Of a DNA stretch of 64,000 nt, positions 53,838-61,214 are shown piece after piece. The position numbers and the translations under genes are program-made. Source of the stretch: a virus; IMG/VR virus record IMGVR_UViG_3300021368_000005, positions 1 to 64,000 of that record; one strand, written 5' to 3'. Below the pieces are notes generated by a model. The model had not been told where the DNA came from. It ran no database searches and saw nothing but the letters and a program-made list of their open reading frames with translations. How positions within the stretch are numbered: position 1 is the first letter of the stretch; every line of letters begins with the position of its first letter.

Positions 53838-54035
53838 TTAATAAAAATTGCTCATTGCCGTTTTTAATCCTTCCTTAGTTGCTAAGTGAACTGAATCTAC
53901 CCTTACTACAAGGTTAGGATTATCTTTATATTGTTGTACTGCTAATTTCTTAGCTCCTCGTAGAGTTCTTGCCCAACAAGTATTCCACCCTCCACCTTCA
54001 AAGGTGAACATATATTCTTTTAATTCTAAGCCCAT
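53838..54035 (-). CDS. Unknown small protein (65 residues)
   Basis: Begins MGLELKEYMFTFEGGGWNTC, then WARTLRGAKKLAVQQYKD, a beta hairpin followed by a helix and strands. Part of the small-gene cluster at 53643-54860, where two near-identical class 1 promoters occur. No family recognised. Overlaps the upstream gene by 10 nt. Confidence 0.65.
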   Translation of the reverse strand: MGLELKEYMFTFEGGGWNTCWARTLRGAKKLAVQQYKDNPNLVVRVDSVHLATKEGLKTAMSNFY

Positions 54036-54217
54036 ATTATTTGTGATTTATCGATTAATGTATTTACAGTTCCTAAAAGATTATTACCATAATCTACTTG
54101 TACTCTAACCAAACCATTAAGGTCTTTATCCCAATCGCATTGGTAGTTATCATCTGTAACAATTCCTTCTTGGATTTGTCCGTATTTATTTTCAAATTTA
54201 ATTTTAGTATTTATCAT
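54026..54217 (-). CDS. Unknown small beta-rich protein (63 residues)
   Basis: Begins MINTKIKFENKYGQIQEGIV, with a strand pattern through LNGLVRVQVDYGNNLLGTVN. An SH3-like small barrel is possible. Likely one of several early proteins of unknown target. Confidence 0.62.
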   Translation of the reverse strand: MINTKIKFENKYGQIQEGIVTDDNYQCDWDKDLNGLVRVQVDYGNNLLGTVNTLIDKSQIIWA

Positions 54218-54227
54218 ATTTTAAGTT

Positions 54228-54455
54228 TTATTTTAACCAAAGGTCGTATATGTAATCGTAAGAAGTTTTAAGATTCTCAGCTAACTTAGCAAATAATCTT
54301 TCTCTAACTATACTATCATCAACACCGAAGTAGTTATAAACATCACCTCCGATGAATAGTTCATTTAACAAACCTTCAAAGTTTGCATTTTCATTAATTT
54401 CAACACCCAACTCATCAGTTGGATAGTTTTCTAAATAAAATTCTTTAAGTGTCAT
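54228..54455 (-). CDS. Unknown small acidic helical protein (75 residues)
   Basis: Begins MTLKEFYLENYPTDELGVEI, with an acidic, helical layout ending TSYDYIYDLWLK. First gene behind the class 1 promoter at 54481-54513, so probably an early protein. No known family. Confidence 0.65.
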   Translation of the reverse strand: MTLKEFYLENYPTDELGVEINENANFEGLLNELFIGGDVYNYFGVDDSIVRERLFAKLAENLKTSYDYIYDLWLK

Positions 54456-54480
54456 ATTTTAATTATTAATCATTTACATT

Positions 54481-54513
54481 GTAAATGTACGAAAAAAAGC
54501 CGAGACTGCCAAA
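54481..54513 (-). promoter_or_regulatory. Class 1 promoter of the small-gene cluster
   Basis: TTTGG, then 19 nt, then TACATTTAC, with TTTTTTTCG before the -7 box and the dyad TTTACAATGTAAA. It lies 26 nt before ATG 54455. The spacer GCAGTCTCGGC plus T run is the same as in the promoter at 54877-54909. Confidence 0.87.
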
Positions 54514-54524
54514 TATTTTAACAC

Positions 54525-54638
54525 TTATTTTAGTGTCATTGTTATTAACTCAAACTCTTCATTAGTAATTATACCTTCCATAAGAGCCAAATACTCTTTC
54601 GATACATCTCTACCAGTTATTTTATTTATTATAATCAT
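54525..54638 (-). CDS. Small peptide (37 residues)
   Basis: ATG 54638 (MIIINKITGRDVSKEYLALM) to TAA 54527-54525, 3 nt after the stop of the 72-residue gene. A short strand then helices. It ends just before the -33 box of the next promoter, so the gene and promoter boundaries fit together. Confidence 0.5.
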   Translation of the reverse strand: MIIINKITGRDVSKEYLALMEGIITNEEFELITMTLK

Positions 54639-54641
54639 ATC

Positions 54642-54860
54642 TTATCTATATAAAGTTACAAATAGTCCGAAGTTCTTATCAAATACCTGAATAAGGTTTT
54701 CATAATCACCACTTTTCATTTCGTTAAGAATTTTATTACTATCTAAATCAAGTTGTTTAGCAAGATTCTTAGCAGTTGCCAAAAGGTAAAAAGCATTACC
54801 TTGAGGTCCAGTCAAATCGATTTCGATTCCTTTGTTTTGAGTTTTTTTACTTTTAATCAT
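54642..54860 (-). CDS. Unknown small protein (72 residues)
   Basis: Begins MIKSKKTQNKGIEIDLTGPQ, followed by a helix LLATAKNLAKQLDLDSNKIL and a beta end. The GPQGNAFYLLATA segment is something I recall from small phage proteins of unknown function. Led by its own class 1 promoter. Confidence 0.68.
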   Translation of the reverse strand: MIKSKKTQNKGIEIDLTGPQGNAFYLLATAKNLAKQLDLDSNKILNEMKSGDYENLIQVFDKNFGLFVTLYR

Positions 54861-54876
54861 ATCACTTATTTACATA

Positions 54877-54909
54877 GTAAATATACGAAAAAAAGCCGAG
54901 ACTGCCAAG
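54877..54909 (-). promoter_or_regulatory. Class 1 promoter, near copy of the one at 54481-54513
   Basis: CTTGG, then 19 nt, then TATATTTAC, with the same GCAGTCTCGGC spacer and T run as the promoter 400 nt away, and the dyad TTTACTATGTAAA. It lies 17 nt before ATG 54860. Confidence 0.87.
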
Positions 54910-54930
54910 CAAAAAGTGAATTATTTTTGA

Positions 54931-55992
54931 TTAAATTAGGGTTGTTTTTTCCTCTATAAATTCATGTAAATTATGAAATGTCTGAGGAGCTGGTAAGAAC
55001 TCATTGGCGTGTTTTATAAAGTCTTTGTGATTTTCGTGAGTTGTATCCCACACATTATGTTTATCAAATTCTTGTGGAGTAAAAGTTCCCCAATTATTTA
55101 TCTTACCATAAAACACTTTTGTTTTCTTCTTGAAGATACTCATCATCAAGTCATAGAATATTTTCATTTCCATGTAGTTATGATTCTGAACAACGAATGA
55201 TGTTTTTACACTATTTAGTGTTCTTATTGTAGAAATAAATTTTAGGTTATCAATTAATTCATTCCATTTACCATTTATTCTTGTTTTATTTTCATAAGTA
55301 TCTTTAGTTCCAGCATCAATACTTATTTCACATGATTTGACAAATCTATGTATGTTTGGCATAGAATCCCACATTTTTTTATTCCAATAAGTTGCGTTGG
55401 TATGTAAGTGAATTCTTTCTAATTTAGGATACTTAGATGTATCAAAGTTTCTTAAATAATCTCTAAACCCAACTGATATAAATGGGTCTCCACTTCCTGT
55501 TATGTATATTACTTTTACTGATGAAGCATAATCATCCTCTATTTCTTGGATGGTTGCTTTAACAGTTTTTATTTTATTACTATCGGCAATAAACATTTCA
55601 ATTCTACAAGAAGGACATGCCAAATTACAACTTCTATCAAAAGAAAATTGTATTGTTCTTGGTGCGAATTCTATATCCTTTTTATGTTTATCTACTTTCT
55701 CTTGAACCTCATCTGGTAAGAATCCTTTTCGATATAAAGGTCTGTGTTCTTTTACTCCCTTTGGTATAGCAAGTAAAAATGGACACTGTTGTTTATCACA
55801 GTATTTATAAGAACCATCTATTATAGAATCTCTTATATCTTTAGCAACATCAGAATTAAAAGATTCTCGTGCACTCATACCCTTTGGAAGATGTTTAGTT
55901 AACCAAGAAGGGCAACATAAAAAACTTCTAAAGTCATGTACTTCAATTCCATCAAATGGAACTGCACAAATAAAATCTTTATATTCACTCAT
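54931..55992 (-). CDS. Radical SAM enzyme
   Basis: 353 residues. The iron-sulfur motif CNLACPSC (CxxxCxxC; Cys122, 126, 129) is followed by a glycine-rich stretch YITGSGDPF and IHLHTNATYW. Two further Cys groups near the N terminus (CC at 26-27; CDKQQC at 65-70) could bind a second cluster or zinc. The order resembles SPASM-type peptide-modifying enzymes with an added N-terminal metal site. Uses SAM to form a radical; the substrate is unknown. The start shares a base with the PhoH stop. Confidence 0.88.
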   Translation of the reverse strand: MSEYKDFICAVPFDGIEVHDFRSFLCCPSWLTKHLPKGMSARESFNSDVAKDIRDSIIDGSYKYCDKQQCPFLLAIPKGVKEHRPLYRKGFLPDEVQEKVDKHKKDIEFAPRTIQFSFDRSCNLACPSCRIEMFIADSNKIKTVKATIQEIEDDYASSVKVIYITGSGDPFISVGFRDYLRNFDTSKYPKLERIHLHTNATYWNKKMWDSMPNIHRFVKSCEISIDAGTKDTYENKTRINGKWNELIDNLKFISTIRTLNSVKTSFVVQNHNYMEMKIFYDLMMSIFKKKTKVFYGKINNWGTFTPQEFDKHNVWDTTHENHKDFIKHANEFLPAPQTFHNLHEFIEEKTTLI

Positions 55993-56654
55993 TACGAATA
56001 TTCGTTTAGTAATTTTAATAACTCATCGAGAGCTTCATGTCTATGATTATCTTGTAAAGATACAGAATATACATATTGTGATGATTTGAGTTTTGGTACA
56101 TCATGTACTGCAGAATCATTTGAAAACTTCAAATCTATTTGTTGAGGGTCACCTGTAAGAACCATAGTAGAACCTTTACCCAACCTACCCAATACCATAC
56201 CAAGTTGTTGTTTAGTTAGATTTTGAAACTCATCTACAATCACACAAGCGTTATCAAATGTTCTACCTCTAAAGTGAGATAGTGATACTAACTCAATGTT
56301 TTCATCCGATTCCATCTTCTGTAATATATCAGGTTTGTTATAAACCTTTCTCATATTAGAACGAATCGGTACTAACCAAGGCTCCATCTTTTCATCTAAT
56401 GAACCTGGTAGGTATCCATTATCTTCGTTTGATACTGTTGGTCTTGTTATAATGATTTGATTTATCTGTCTTGTAAAAAACATATCTAATGCAACTTGTA
56501 CCGCTAGTAAGGTTTTTCCACTACCAGCTTTACCCAATATAAAATTATATGGGTGATATAAGATGTTTGCTTTAGCATCTTTTTGTTCTTCTGAAAGAGT
56601 TATTGAAAATTTTATTTTACCTTTTGGTGCCTGTTTACTCATGTTCTGTGCCAT
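55992..56654 (-). CDS. phoH: PhoH-like ATPase
   Basis: 220 residues with Walker A GKAGSGKT (41-48), IITRPTVSNEDNGYLPGSLD (a PhoH hallmark), and Walker B CVIVDEFQN followed by LTGDPQQID. Common in marine phages; often tied to phosphate stress or RNA metabolism, with unclear role. An alternative start at the internal ATG (residue 5) is possible. Overlaps the GNAT-like gene by 20 nt. Confidence 0.94.
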   Translation of the reverse strand: MAQNMSKQAPKGKIKFSITLSEEQKDAKANILYHPYNFILGKAGSGKTLLAVQVALDMFFTRQINQIIITRPTVSNEDNGYLPGSLDEKMEPWLVPIRSNMRKVYNKPDILQKMESDENIELVSLSHFRGRTFDNACVIVDEFQNLTKQQLGMVLGRLGKGSTMVLTGDPQQIDLKFSNDSAVHDVPKLKSSQYVYSVSLQDNHRHEALDELLKLLNEYS

Positions 56655-57189
56655 TTTTTTCCTTTATAAAATTATGATTAGTGAAACCGTTTCTATAACA
56701 TAATTGTGCAGATGCTCGATTCCAATCATCTGAGTAAAGATACATTGTGTCTGTATTCGTTGAATCGAAACTATATTCAAATCCTTGTCTATAAAATATC
56801 ATTGCAGAATTACCTCTATCTGGTTTGTGCTTTCTACTTACCAGAGCTCCTCCAATATAAATTTCATTTTCGTTTATATCCTGATAATGAGATTTCCAAT
56901 CAACAGTTACACAATTAGTATTAGTCCAATGCCATCCTAAACACTTTTCTTCATACATCCATAAATGACATTGTGAACCAAACTCCAACCTTTCATAAAC
57001 TATTTCAGGAGTTGGTGTACCATCCCATTGTAAATCTTCATGGTGATACTCGATTGATTTTTTTATGTGATTTAAGTTTTGGGAAAAGTTATCTGTTGAT
57101 AGTGTATTGAACCAATATCTATTATCAAACTTATGAGGACGTAGATTATGTTTATATAATCTAAATTGAACTATGTTATTTATATTCAT
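56635..57189 (-). CDS. GNAT-like acetyltransferase
   Basis: 184 residues. The C-terminal half looks like the acetyl-CoA part of a GNAT fold: IYIGGALVSRKHKPDRGNSA (motif A-like), then FYRQGFEYSF, then DDWNRASAQLCYRNGF (motif B end). The N-terminal half is rich in His, Asn and Trp. Acceptor unknown. The classic Q/RxxGxG/A loop is imperfect here, so the activity needs proof. A late-type box lies 19 nt before the ATG. Confidence 0.6.
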   Translation of the reverse strand: MNINNIVQFRLYKHNLRPHKFDNRYWFNTLSTDNFSQNLNHIKKSIEYHHEDLQWDGTPTPEIVYERLEFGSQCHLWMYEEKCLGWHWTNTNCVTVDWKSHYQDINENEIYIGGALVSRKHKPDRGNSAMIFYRQGFEYSFDSTNTDTMYLYSDDWNRASAQLCYRNGFTNHNFIKEKNGTEHE

Positions 57190-57208
57190 AAAGTAACTTC
57201 TTTACTAA

Positions 57209-57218
57209 TATAAATATT
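57209..57218 (-). promoter_or_regulatory. Late-type promoter box
   Basis: The minus strand reads AATATTTATA, 19 nt before ATG 57189 in a 43-nt intergenic gap, followed downstream by AAAGAAG as a possible ribosome site. Confidence 0.45.
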
Positions 57219-57232
57219 ATACTATTTTTTTA

Positions 57233-57739
57233 TTATATGATAGAGTTAGTTTTTAGATGTTTTGTTTCATCGAACCACCAAAAAACAGCAACTTCTCTAT
57301 AACCATTTTTTATTTCTCGTACTTCGTGCATATCAGTACCACCATTATAAGTTATATATTCTTTCTTACTTTCAAATGGAACAAATTTATTATTGATATA
57401 AAACTCCCCACCTTCCAATTCAATTGATTCCAACATTATAACAAGAGTAAATGTAGATTTATCATAATGAGCTTTTGTTTTTGCATTTGGAGAATACTGT
57501 ATTTTATGCATTGTTACAATATTATTCTCATCTTGATTAACCAATTCACTAACAAATTTTTTAAGTTCGGTATTATCTAAACTATAATAAGTCATTTTAT
57601 GATGACCACCAACATATCCCTTTGTTTTGTAAACACCAGGTGCTGTTTCTTTTAATTCTTCGTATTCTTTAGGATTAGATATTTTAGCGGAGTTTAACAA
57701 ATCTTTCAATTTGTTATATTCTATATCAGTTAGTTTCAT
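57233..57739 (-). CDS. 2OG-Fe(II) oxygenase-like protein C
   Basis: 168 residues. His91-Tyr-Asp93 and His138 (GTDMHEVREI) fit the iron triad, and Arg148 in NGYREVAVFWWFDE the 2-oxoglutarate site. LEGGEFYIN between them is the usual GGxF turn of small phage oxygenases. Similar in layout to the prolyl-4-hydroxylase-like gene at 60427-60990. Substrate unknown. Confidence 0.78.
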   Translation of the reverse strand: MKLTDIEYNKLKDLLNSAKISNPKEYEELKETAPGVYKTKGYVGGHHKMTYYSLDNTELKKFVSELVNQDENNIVTMHKIQYSPNAKTKAHYDKSTFTLVIMLESIELEGGEFYINNKFVPFESKKEYITYNGGTDMHEVREIKNGYREVAVFWWFDETKHLKTNSII

Positions 57740-57748
57740 TATAAGAAA

Positions 57749-58129
57749 TTAAATTACCTTTTCTCTGTACTTTCCATTTAGAGGAATCCCTCTTCTGATT
57801 GCCTCTAAATCAGATAAGAACCAATCTATATCTGCACACTTTTCGTAGTTTTCTTGTTTTTCAAACCATCGTAGACATATAGTTAGAAATTCTTTGAATT
57901 CTTCATTTGGGATTCTAATAACTGCACCAGCATTTGGATGAATTACCATCACCAATTCTTTTTTACCTAATTTAGAAGCTTTGTGTATTTGAGATGATAT
58001 CTGGTCAAGAACTTCATTTCCTCTAGATTCCAAAAATGTTTTTGCTCTAGGATTCTCGTTTACATCTAAGTATCTTCTCCAATTTACCGTACTAAATGCT
58101 GTTGCTCTTTTCATACAATTACTGTTCAT
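57749..58129 (-). CDS. Unknown protein (126 residues)
   Basis: Opens MNSNCMKRATAFSTVNWRRY; the internal ATG at residue 6 (58114) avoids the 11-nt overlap with the upstream gene and is another possible start. Alpha-beta layout with LVMVIHPNAGAVIRIPNEEF and a Cys/Trp-containing helical end. No family recognised. Confidence 0.65.
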   Translation of the reverse strand: MNSNCMKRATAFSTVNWRRYLDVNENPRAKTFLESRGNEVLDQISSQIHKASKLGKKELVMVIHPNAGAVIRIPNEEFKEFLTICLRWFEKQENYEKCADIDWFLSDLEAIRRGIPLNGKYREKVI

Positions 58130-59030
58130 TAAATGATGTTATTGGAGCATAACTATTTTTTTGGTCTATACCTGTTATAACATCATCAAAGTTTAATCCC
58201 ATTGGTTGGTCATATGATATAACAGAGAATGGTTGAATTCCACTTCCTCCACTTGATGGTGCAATTCTTATAGTATCTCCCTTAACATTATTACTATTAT
58301 CTGATGATTTAATTCTATCAGTTAACTTACCTCTACTACGCGAAAAGAATCCACCTCCTTTACTTTTTGGTGCTGGTCTAGGAACATCTCCCTTCTTAAC
58401 TGTAATTGGTTTCGGTTCTTCTGCTTCCACTTTAATTACAGGTTCAGGTGGTTTGGGTTGTGTAATTGTTGGTGGAGTTGATATAGTAACCGAGGTTGCT
58501 GTTGAAATATCTTCAAATGTTTCAAACTCCAAACCAGGATATTGACCAGAAACATCTAAATCAGGTGAATAACTAGTAGTGAATATACTAAAGCTTCCAA
58601 TACTTTGTGGAGCCAAAACAGTATCAGTTGTGTTTGGATTGAAAAAATCATTTAAGTAAGTTAATACATCGGTTACTGTTGTAATTTTTCTAGTTACAGC
58701 AACTTCCGCATATCTAGTTCGTGTTGTACCACCATGAACAATAACATCGGGTTCTTGTCTAGTTACAGAACCCAATGTAACACTTATAGTTGGTATTGTA
58801 CTTTTAGATATATAAGGGTTACCTAATCTTTTTAGTGAATTTAGATAACCAGCATCTGTGTATGCGGCTCCATTTATTTTTATAATTATTCCATTTAGGT
58901 ATGGATAATTGACACCACTAATCCCTTCAAGTCCATCGTTTCTTACAGACCCTATTGAACCAAGTGGTCCTCTTAATGAGTTTCCACTATATGTTCCATA
59001 CTGATTCGTTATGTCAGATAATGATATCAT
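58119..59030 (-). CDS. Probable virion protein with proline-rich middle (303 residues)
   Basis: Beta-rich, Gly/Ser/Thr-rich N-terminal half (RGPLGSIGSV then GVNYPYLNGIIIKINGAAYT), a linker of PxPP repeats (TQPKPPEPVIKVEAEEPKPI) and a basic, Ser-rich C terminus (GGGFFSRSRGKLTDR). The linker and SRxR end resemble those of the 1850-residue tail protein, so it is likely a virion part although it sits among enzymes. A late-type box overlaps the region just before the ATG. Confidence 0.65.
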   Translation of the reverse strand: MISLSDITNQYGTYSGNSLRGPLGSIGSVRNDGLEGISGVNYPYLNGIIIKINGAAYTDAGYLNSLKRLGNPYISKSTIPTISVTLGSVTRQEPDVIVHGGTTRTRYAEVAVTRKITTVTDVLTYLNDFFNPNTTDTVLAPQSIGSFSIFTTSYSPDLDVSGQYPGLEFETFEDISTATSVTISTPPTITQPKPPEPVIKVEAEEPKPITVKKGDVPRPAPKSKGGGFFSRSRGKLTDRIKSSDNSNNVKGDTIRIAPSSGGSGIQPFSVISYDQPMGLNFDDVITGIDQKNSYAPITSFNEQ

Positions 59031-59035
59031 ATACT

Positions 59036-59045
59036 AATAAATATA
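59036..59045 (-). promoter_or_regulatory. Possible late-type promoter box
   Basis: The minus strand reads TATATTTATT, only 5 nt before ATG 59030. One mismatch to the commonest box and a very short gap make it a weak call. Confidence 0.3.
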
Positions 59046-59056
59046 GGGAAAACTAA

Positions 59057-59215
59057 TTACTTGGTAAGTTCGTGAAAAGCTTTATGAATGGAGTTGTGTG
59101 TATCTAGTGAAGAGTCATCTTCTCTAAATTTTTGTGCAAGTTCCCAGACCTCTGTTCTTATTCCGAGTGAATGGGATTTGTATAGGATTTCTTCTGTGAT
59201 TTTTTCATTTGTCAT
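59057..59215 (-). CDS. Small helical protein (52 residues)
   Basis: ATG 59215 (MTNEKITEEILYKSHSLGIR) to TAA 59059-59057, 2 nt after the dCMP deaminase stop. Acidic and helical, ending IHKAFHELTK. The tight spacing supports a real gene; no family recognised. Confidence 0.62.
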   Translation of the reverse strand: MTNEKITEEILYKSHSLGIRTEVWELAQKFREDDSSLDTHNSIHKAFHELTK

Positions 59216-59217
59216 AA

Positions 59218-59676
59218 CTACATACCTGCAAAAGAATCATCGTAAAATTGTACATTAACTCCTGCCTCCTCTAACATTGACCAACTTCTTTCGTAGTTTT
59301 CTTCCCAATGTGAGCCTTTAGTAGTAACACCTCTTTCACAAAAAATTCTTGTTATACCTGAGTTTATAATTCCTCGTGCACAATCTGAACAAGGGATTCC
59401 ACAACTGAGATACATTGTACAATCTTTGGTTGATACTCCAATTCTTGCTGCATTATAAATAGCATTTCTCTCAGCATGTTCAAACCAAAAATACTTTTCT
59501 GGCCTTTGTTGTCTTTCTTTTTCGTTATCCTTTAATCCTCTTGGAAATGAGTTGTAACCAGTAGATACAATTTCCTTATCCTTACCAACAATGATTGCAC
59601 CGATTTGTGTGTTCTCATCTTTGGATTTAAGTTTGACTGTGTGAGCCAATGTTCTAAAATATTCTACCCATCTCAT
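59218..59676 (-). CDS. Deoxycytidylate deaminase
   Basis: 152 residues. Zinc site HAERNA (His67, Glu69) and CGIPCSDC (Cys96 and Cys99 in PCxxC), with TQIGAIIV and STGYNSFPRG at the front as in T4 gpCd. Converts dCMP to dUMP for the thymidylate synthase. Overlaps the second sulfotransferase by 4 nt. Confidence 0.93.
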   Translation of the reverse strand: MRWVEYFRTLAHTVKLKSKDENTQIGAIIVGKDKEIVSTGYNSFPRGLKDNEKERQQRPEKYFWFEHAERNAIYNAARIGVSTKDCTMYLSCGIPCSDCARGIINSGITRIFCERGVTTKGSHWEENYERSWSMLEEAGVNVQFYDDSFAGM

Positions 59677-60203
59677 ATTATATAACTATCTATGTTTTTA
59701 TTTTTTATTTTATCTACTCTAAGTCTATTATTTGAATTTGTATCAAAAATATCTTCATAATAAGTTATGGGTATTGAGGTTTTTTCAGATAAGGAATTCA
59801 AATATTTATTAGATTCAGTTATGTGATTTAATGCATGCTTAATATTTGGTAATGATTTATATTCATATTTATCATACCAGTTATTTGTCCAAAGAGCGCT
59901 TGCATATGATTCTGAGGCTTCTTTTGTATTTTTTCTTGATAATAAAATTACTTCATCAAATTCTTTTACAAAATCTATTGACCATTCTAGCCATCTATCA
60001 TAATTAATTTTTTTAGAATAAGTGCCATCTTGTCCTACAAGTAATTTAACAACAACATTTTTTTTATCACTAGTATATAAGTTTTTTTCATATGCCCTAT
60101 AACTAAATGGTTCGAATATATGTTCTAAATTTTTTTCAGAAGAAATGGATTTCATTAAAGAAGTAGAGCCAGACCTTGGTACTGATATTATTAATACTTT
60201 CAT
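59673..60203 (-). CDS. Second sulfotransferase-like protein
   Basis: 176 residues. The opening loop VPRSGSTSL (8-16) is the PAPS-binding motif in its PRSGST form, and VILLSRKNTKEASESYASAL near the middle fits the 3'-phosphate site. Short compared with typical enzymes (about 250-300 residues). Different from the PKTGGTS-type enzyme at 14592-15164, so the phage has two families. Substrate unknown. Confidence 0.75.
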   Translation of the reverse strand: MKVLIISVPRSGSTSLMKSISSEKNLEHIFEPFSYRAYEKNLYTSDKKNVVVKLLVGQDGTYSKKINYDRWLEWSIDFVKEFDEVILLSRKNTKEASESYASALWTNNWYDKYEYKSLPNIKHALNHITESNKYLNSLSEKTSIPITYYEDIFDTNSNNRLRVDKIKNKNIDSYII

Positions 60204-60211
60204 ATATATAA

Positions 60212-60427
60212 CTATATTAGTTTAACTATTTCAGCATCTTCTATTTCATTACAAAAGATAAATAAGTTTAATCTGTTAGATTTGAATACGATATCACACC
60301 CCAACCACTCCTTTACTGCCTGTGCATTTAGAACTCGTGTTATTGGATATCTAGCTACAATTTGATATGGGGTTTGGTTTATATATTCTATGGGACCACA
60401 TTTATCAGGATACCTACCAGTTCTCAT
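60212..60427 (-). CDS. Unknown small protein (71 residues)
   Basis: Begins [20 protein letters not shown], mixed alpha/beta with VKEWLGCDIVFKSNRLNLFI. Shares a base with the stop of the hydroxylase upstream. Possibly one functional unit with it; no family recognised. Confidence 0.62.
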   Translation of the reverse strand: MRTGRYPDKCGPIEYINQTPYQIVARYPITRVLNAQAVKEWLGCDIVFKSNRLNLFIFCNEIEDAEIVKLI

Positions 60428-60990
60428 TACACAAATTTATTTTCACGAACCCATACAATTAATATCCACTTTTCACCTTTAGTAACAGGTAAACCAGCAT
60501 GTTCTGATTCGGCTATCCCCATTCCATTTTCATAATTTAACCAACATATAGCTTTTCCTAATTCTGGTTTAACTACTTTTTTTAGTTGAGGAAACTCAGT
60601 TGCACCACCTTCAAAATCATCATTTAAGTAAACTAAAAAAGAATGTGTTCTATTTCCAGATTCACCGATTTCAACGTTCTCATCAACACTATCTTTAGAA
60701 AAAAAATCATGATGAATTTTATACTCACCCCCCACATCATATTTTACGATATGAAGTTCTTCTTGATTTTCAATTGGGGTTTGTGTCAAATAAGATACTT
60801 GTTTTTTTATTTCATCTAAATAAGGTGAATCTATATCACCCAACCAACAAGAGTTAGCAACTCTATATCCTTCTATTTCCTCACCAACAGTACCAGCCTC
60901 TTCTAACTTAGTTGATGCAAGTCCAATTAAGAAGTCACACCATTGTTTAGAAAAAAACTTAGGATACTGTACTAATATGTTAGATTCCAT
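60427..60990 (-). CDS. 2OG-Fe(II) oxygenase D, prolyl-4-hydroxylase-like
   Basis: 187 residues with the P4H order: [14 protein letters not shown] (His93 and Asp95 of HxD), [31 protein letters not shown], and [20 protein letters not shown] (His164 and Lys174, the latter expected to bind 2-oxoglutarate). Strongest of the four oxygenase calls. Phage P4H-like enzymes have uncertain targets, perhaps collagen-like or proline-rich virion proteins, both of which occur in this window. Confidence 0.9.
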   Translation of the reverse strand: MESNILVQYPKFFSKQWCDFLIGLASTKLEEAGTVGEEIEGYRVANSCWLGDIDSPYLDEIKKQVSYLTQTPIENQEELHIVKYDVGGEYKIHHDFFSKDSVDENVEIGESGNRTHSFLVYLNDDFEGGATEFPQLKKVVKPELGKAICWLNYENGMGIAESEHAGLPVTKGEKWILIVWVRENKFV

Positions 60991-61006
60991 AATAATAAAT
61001 TATTTA

Positions 61007-61092
<86 letters not shown>

Positions 61093-61134
61093 TACCTTTG
61101 AATTACCAAATAGTAAATTGTGTTTTAATATTAG

Positions 61135-61208
61135 AGCCTTTGGAGGGACTCGAACCCACGACCTGTTGATTACAAATCAACTGCTCTAGCCAGCTGAGCT
61201 ACAAAGGC
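61135..61208 (-). tRNA. tRNA-Thr (TGT)
   Basis: Acceptor GCCTTTG/CAAAGGC, D arm AGCTCAGCTGGCTAGAGC, anticodon arm GTTGA-TTTGTAA-TCAAC (anticodon TGT), T loop GGTTCGAGTCC. All arms pair. No CCA encoded. Confidence 0.93.
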
Positions 61209-61214
61209 GTTTTG

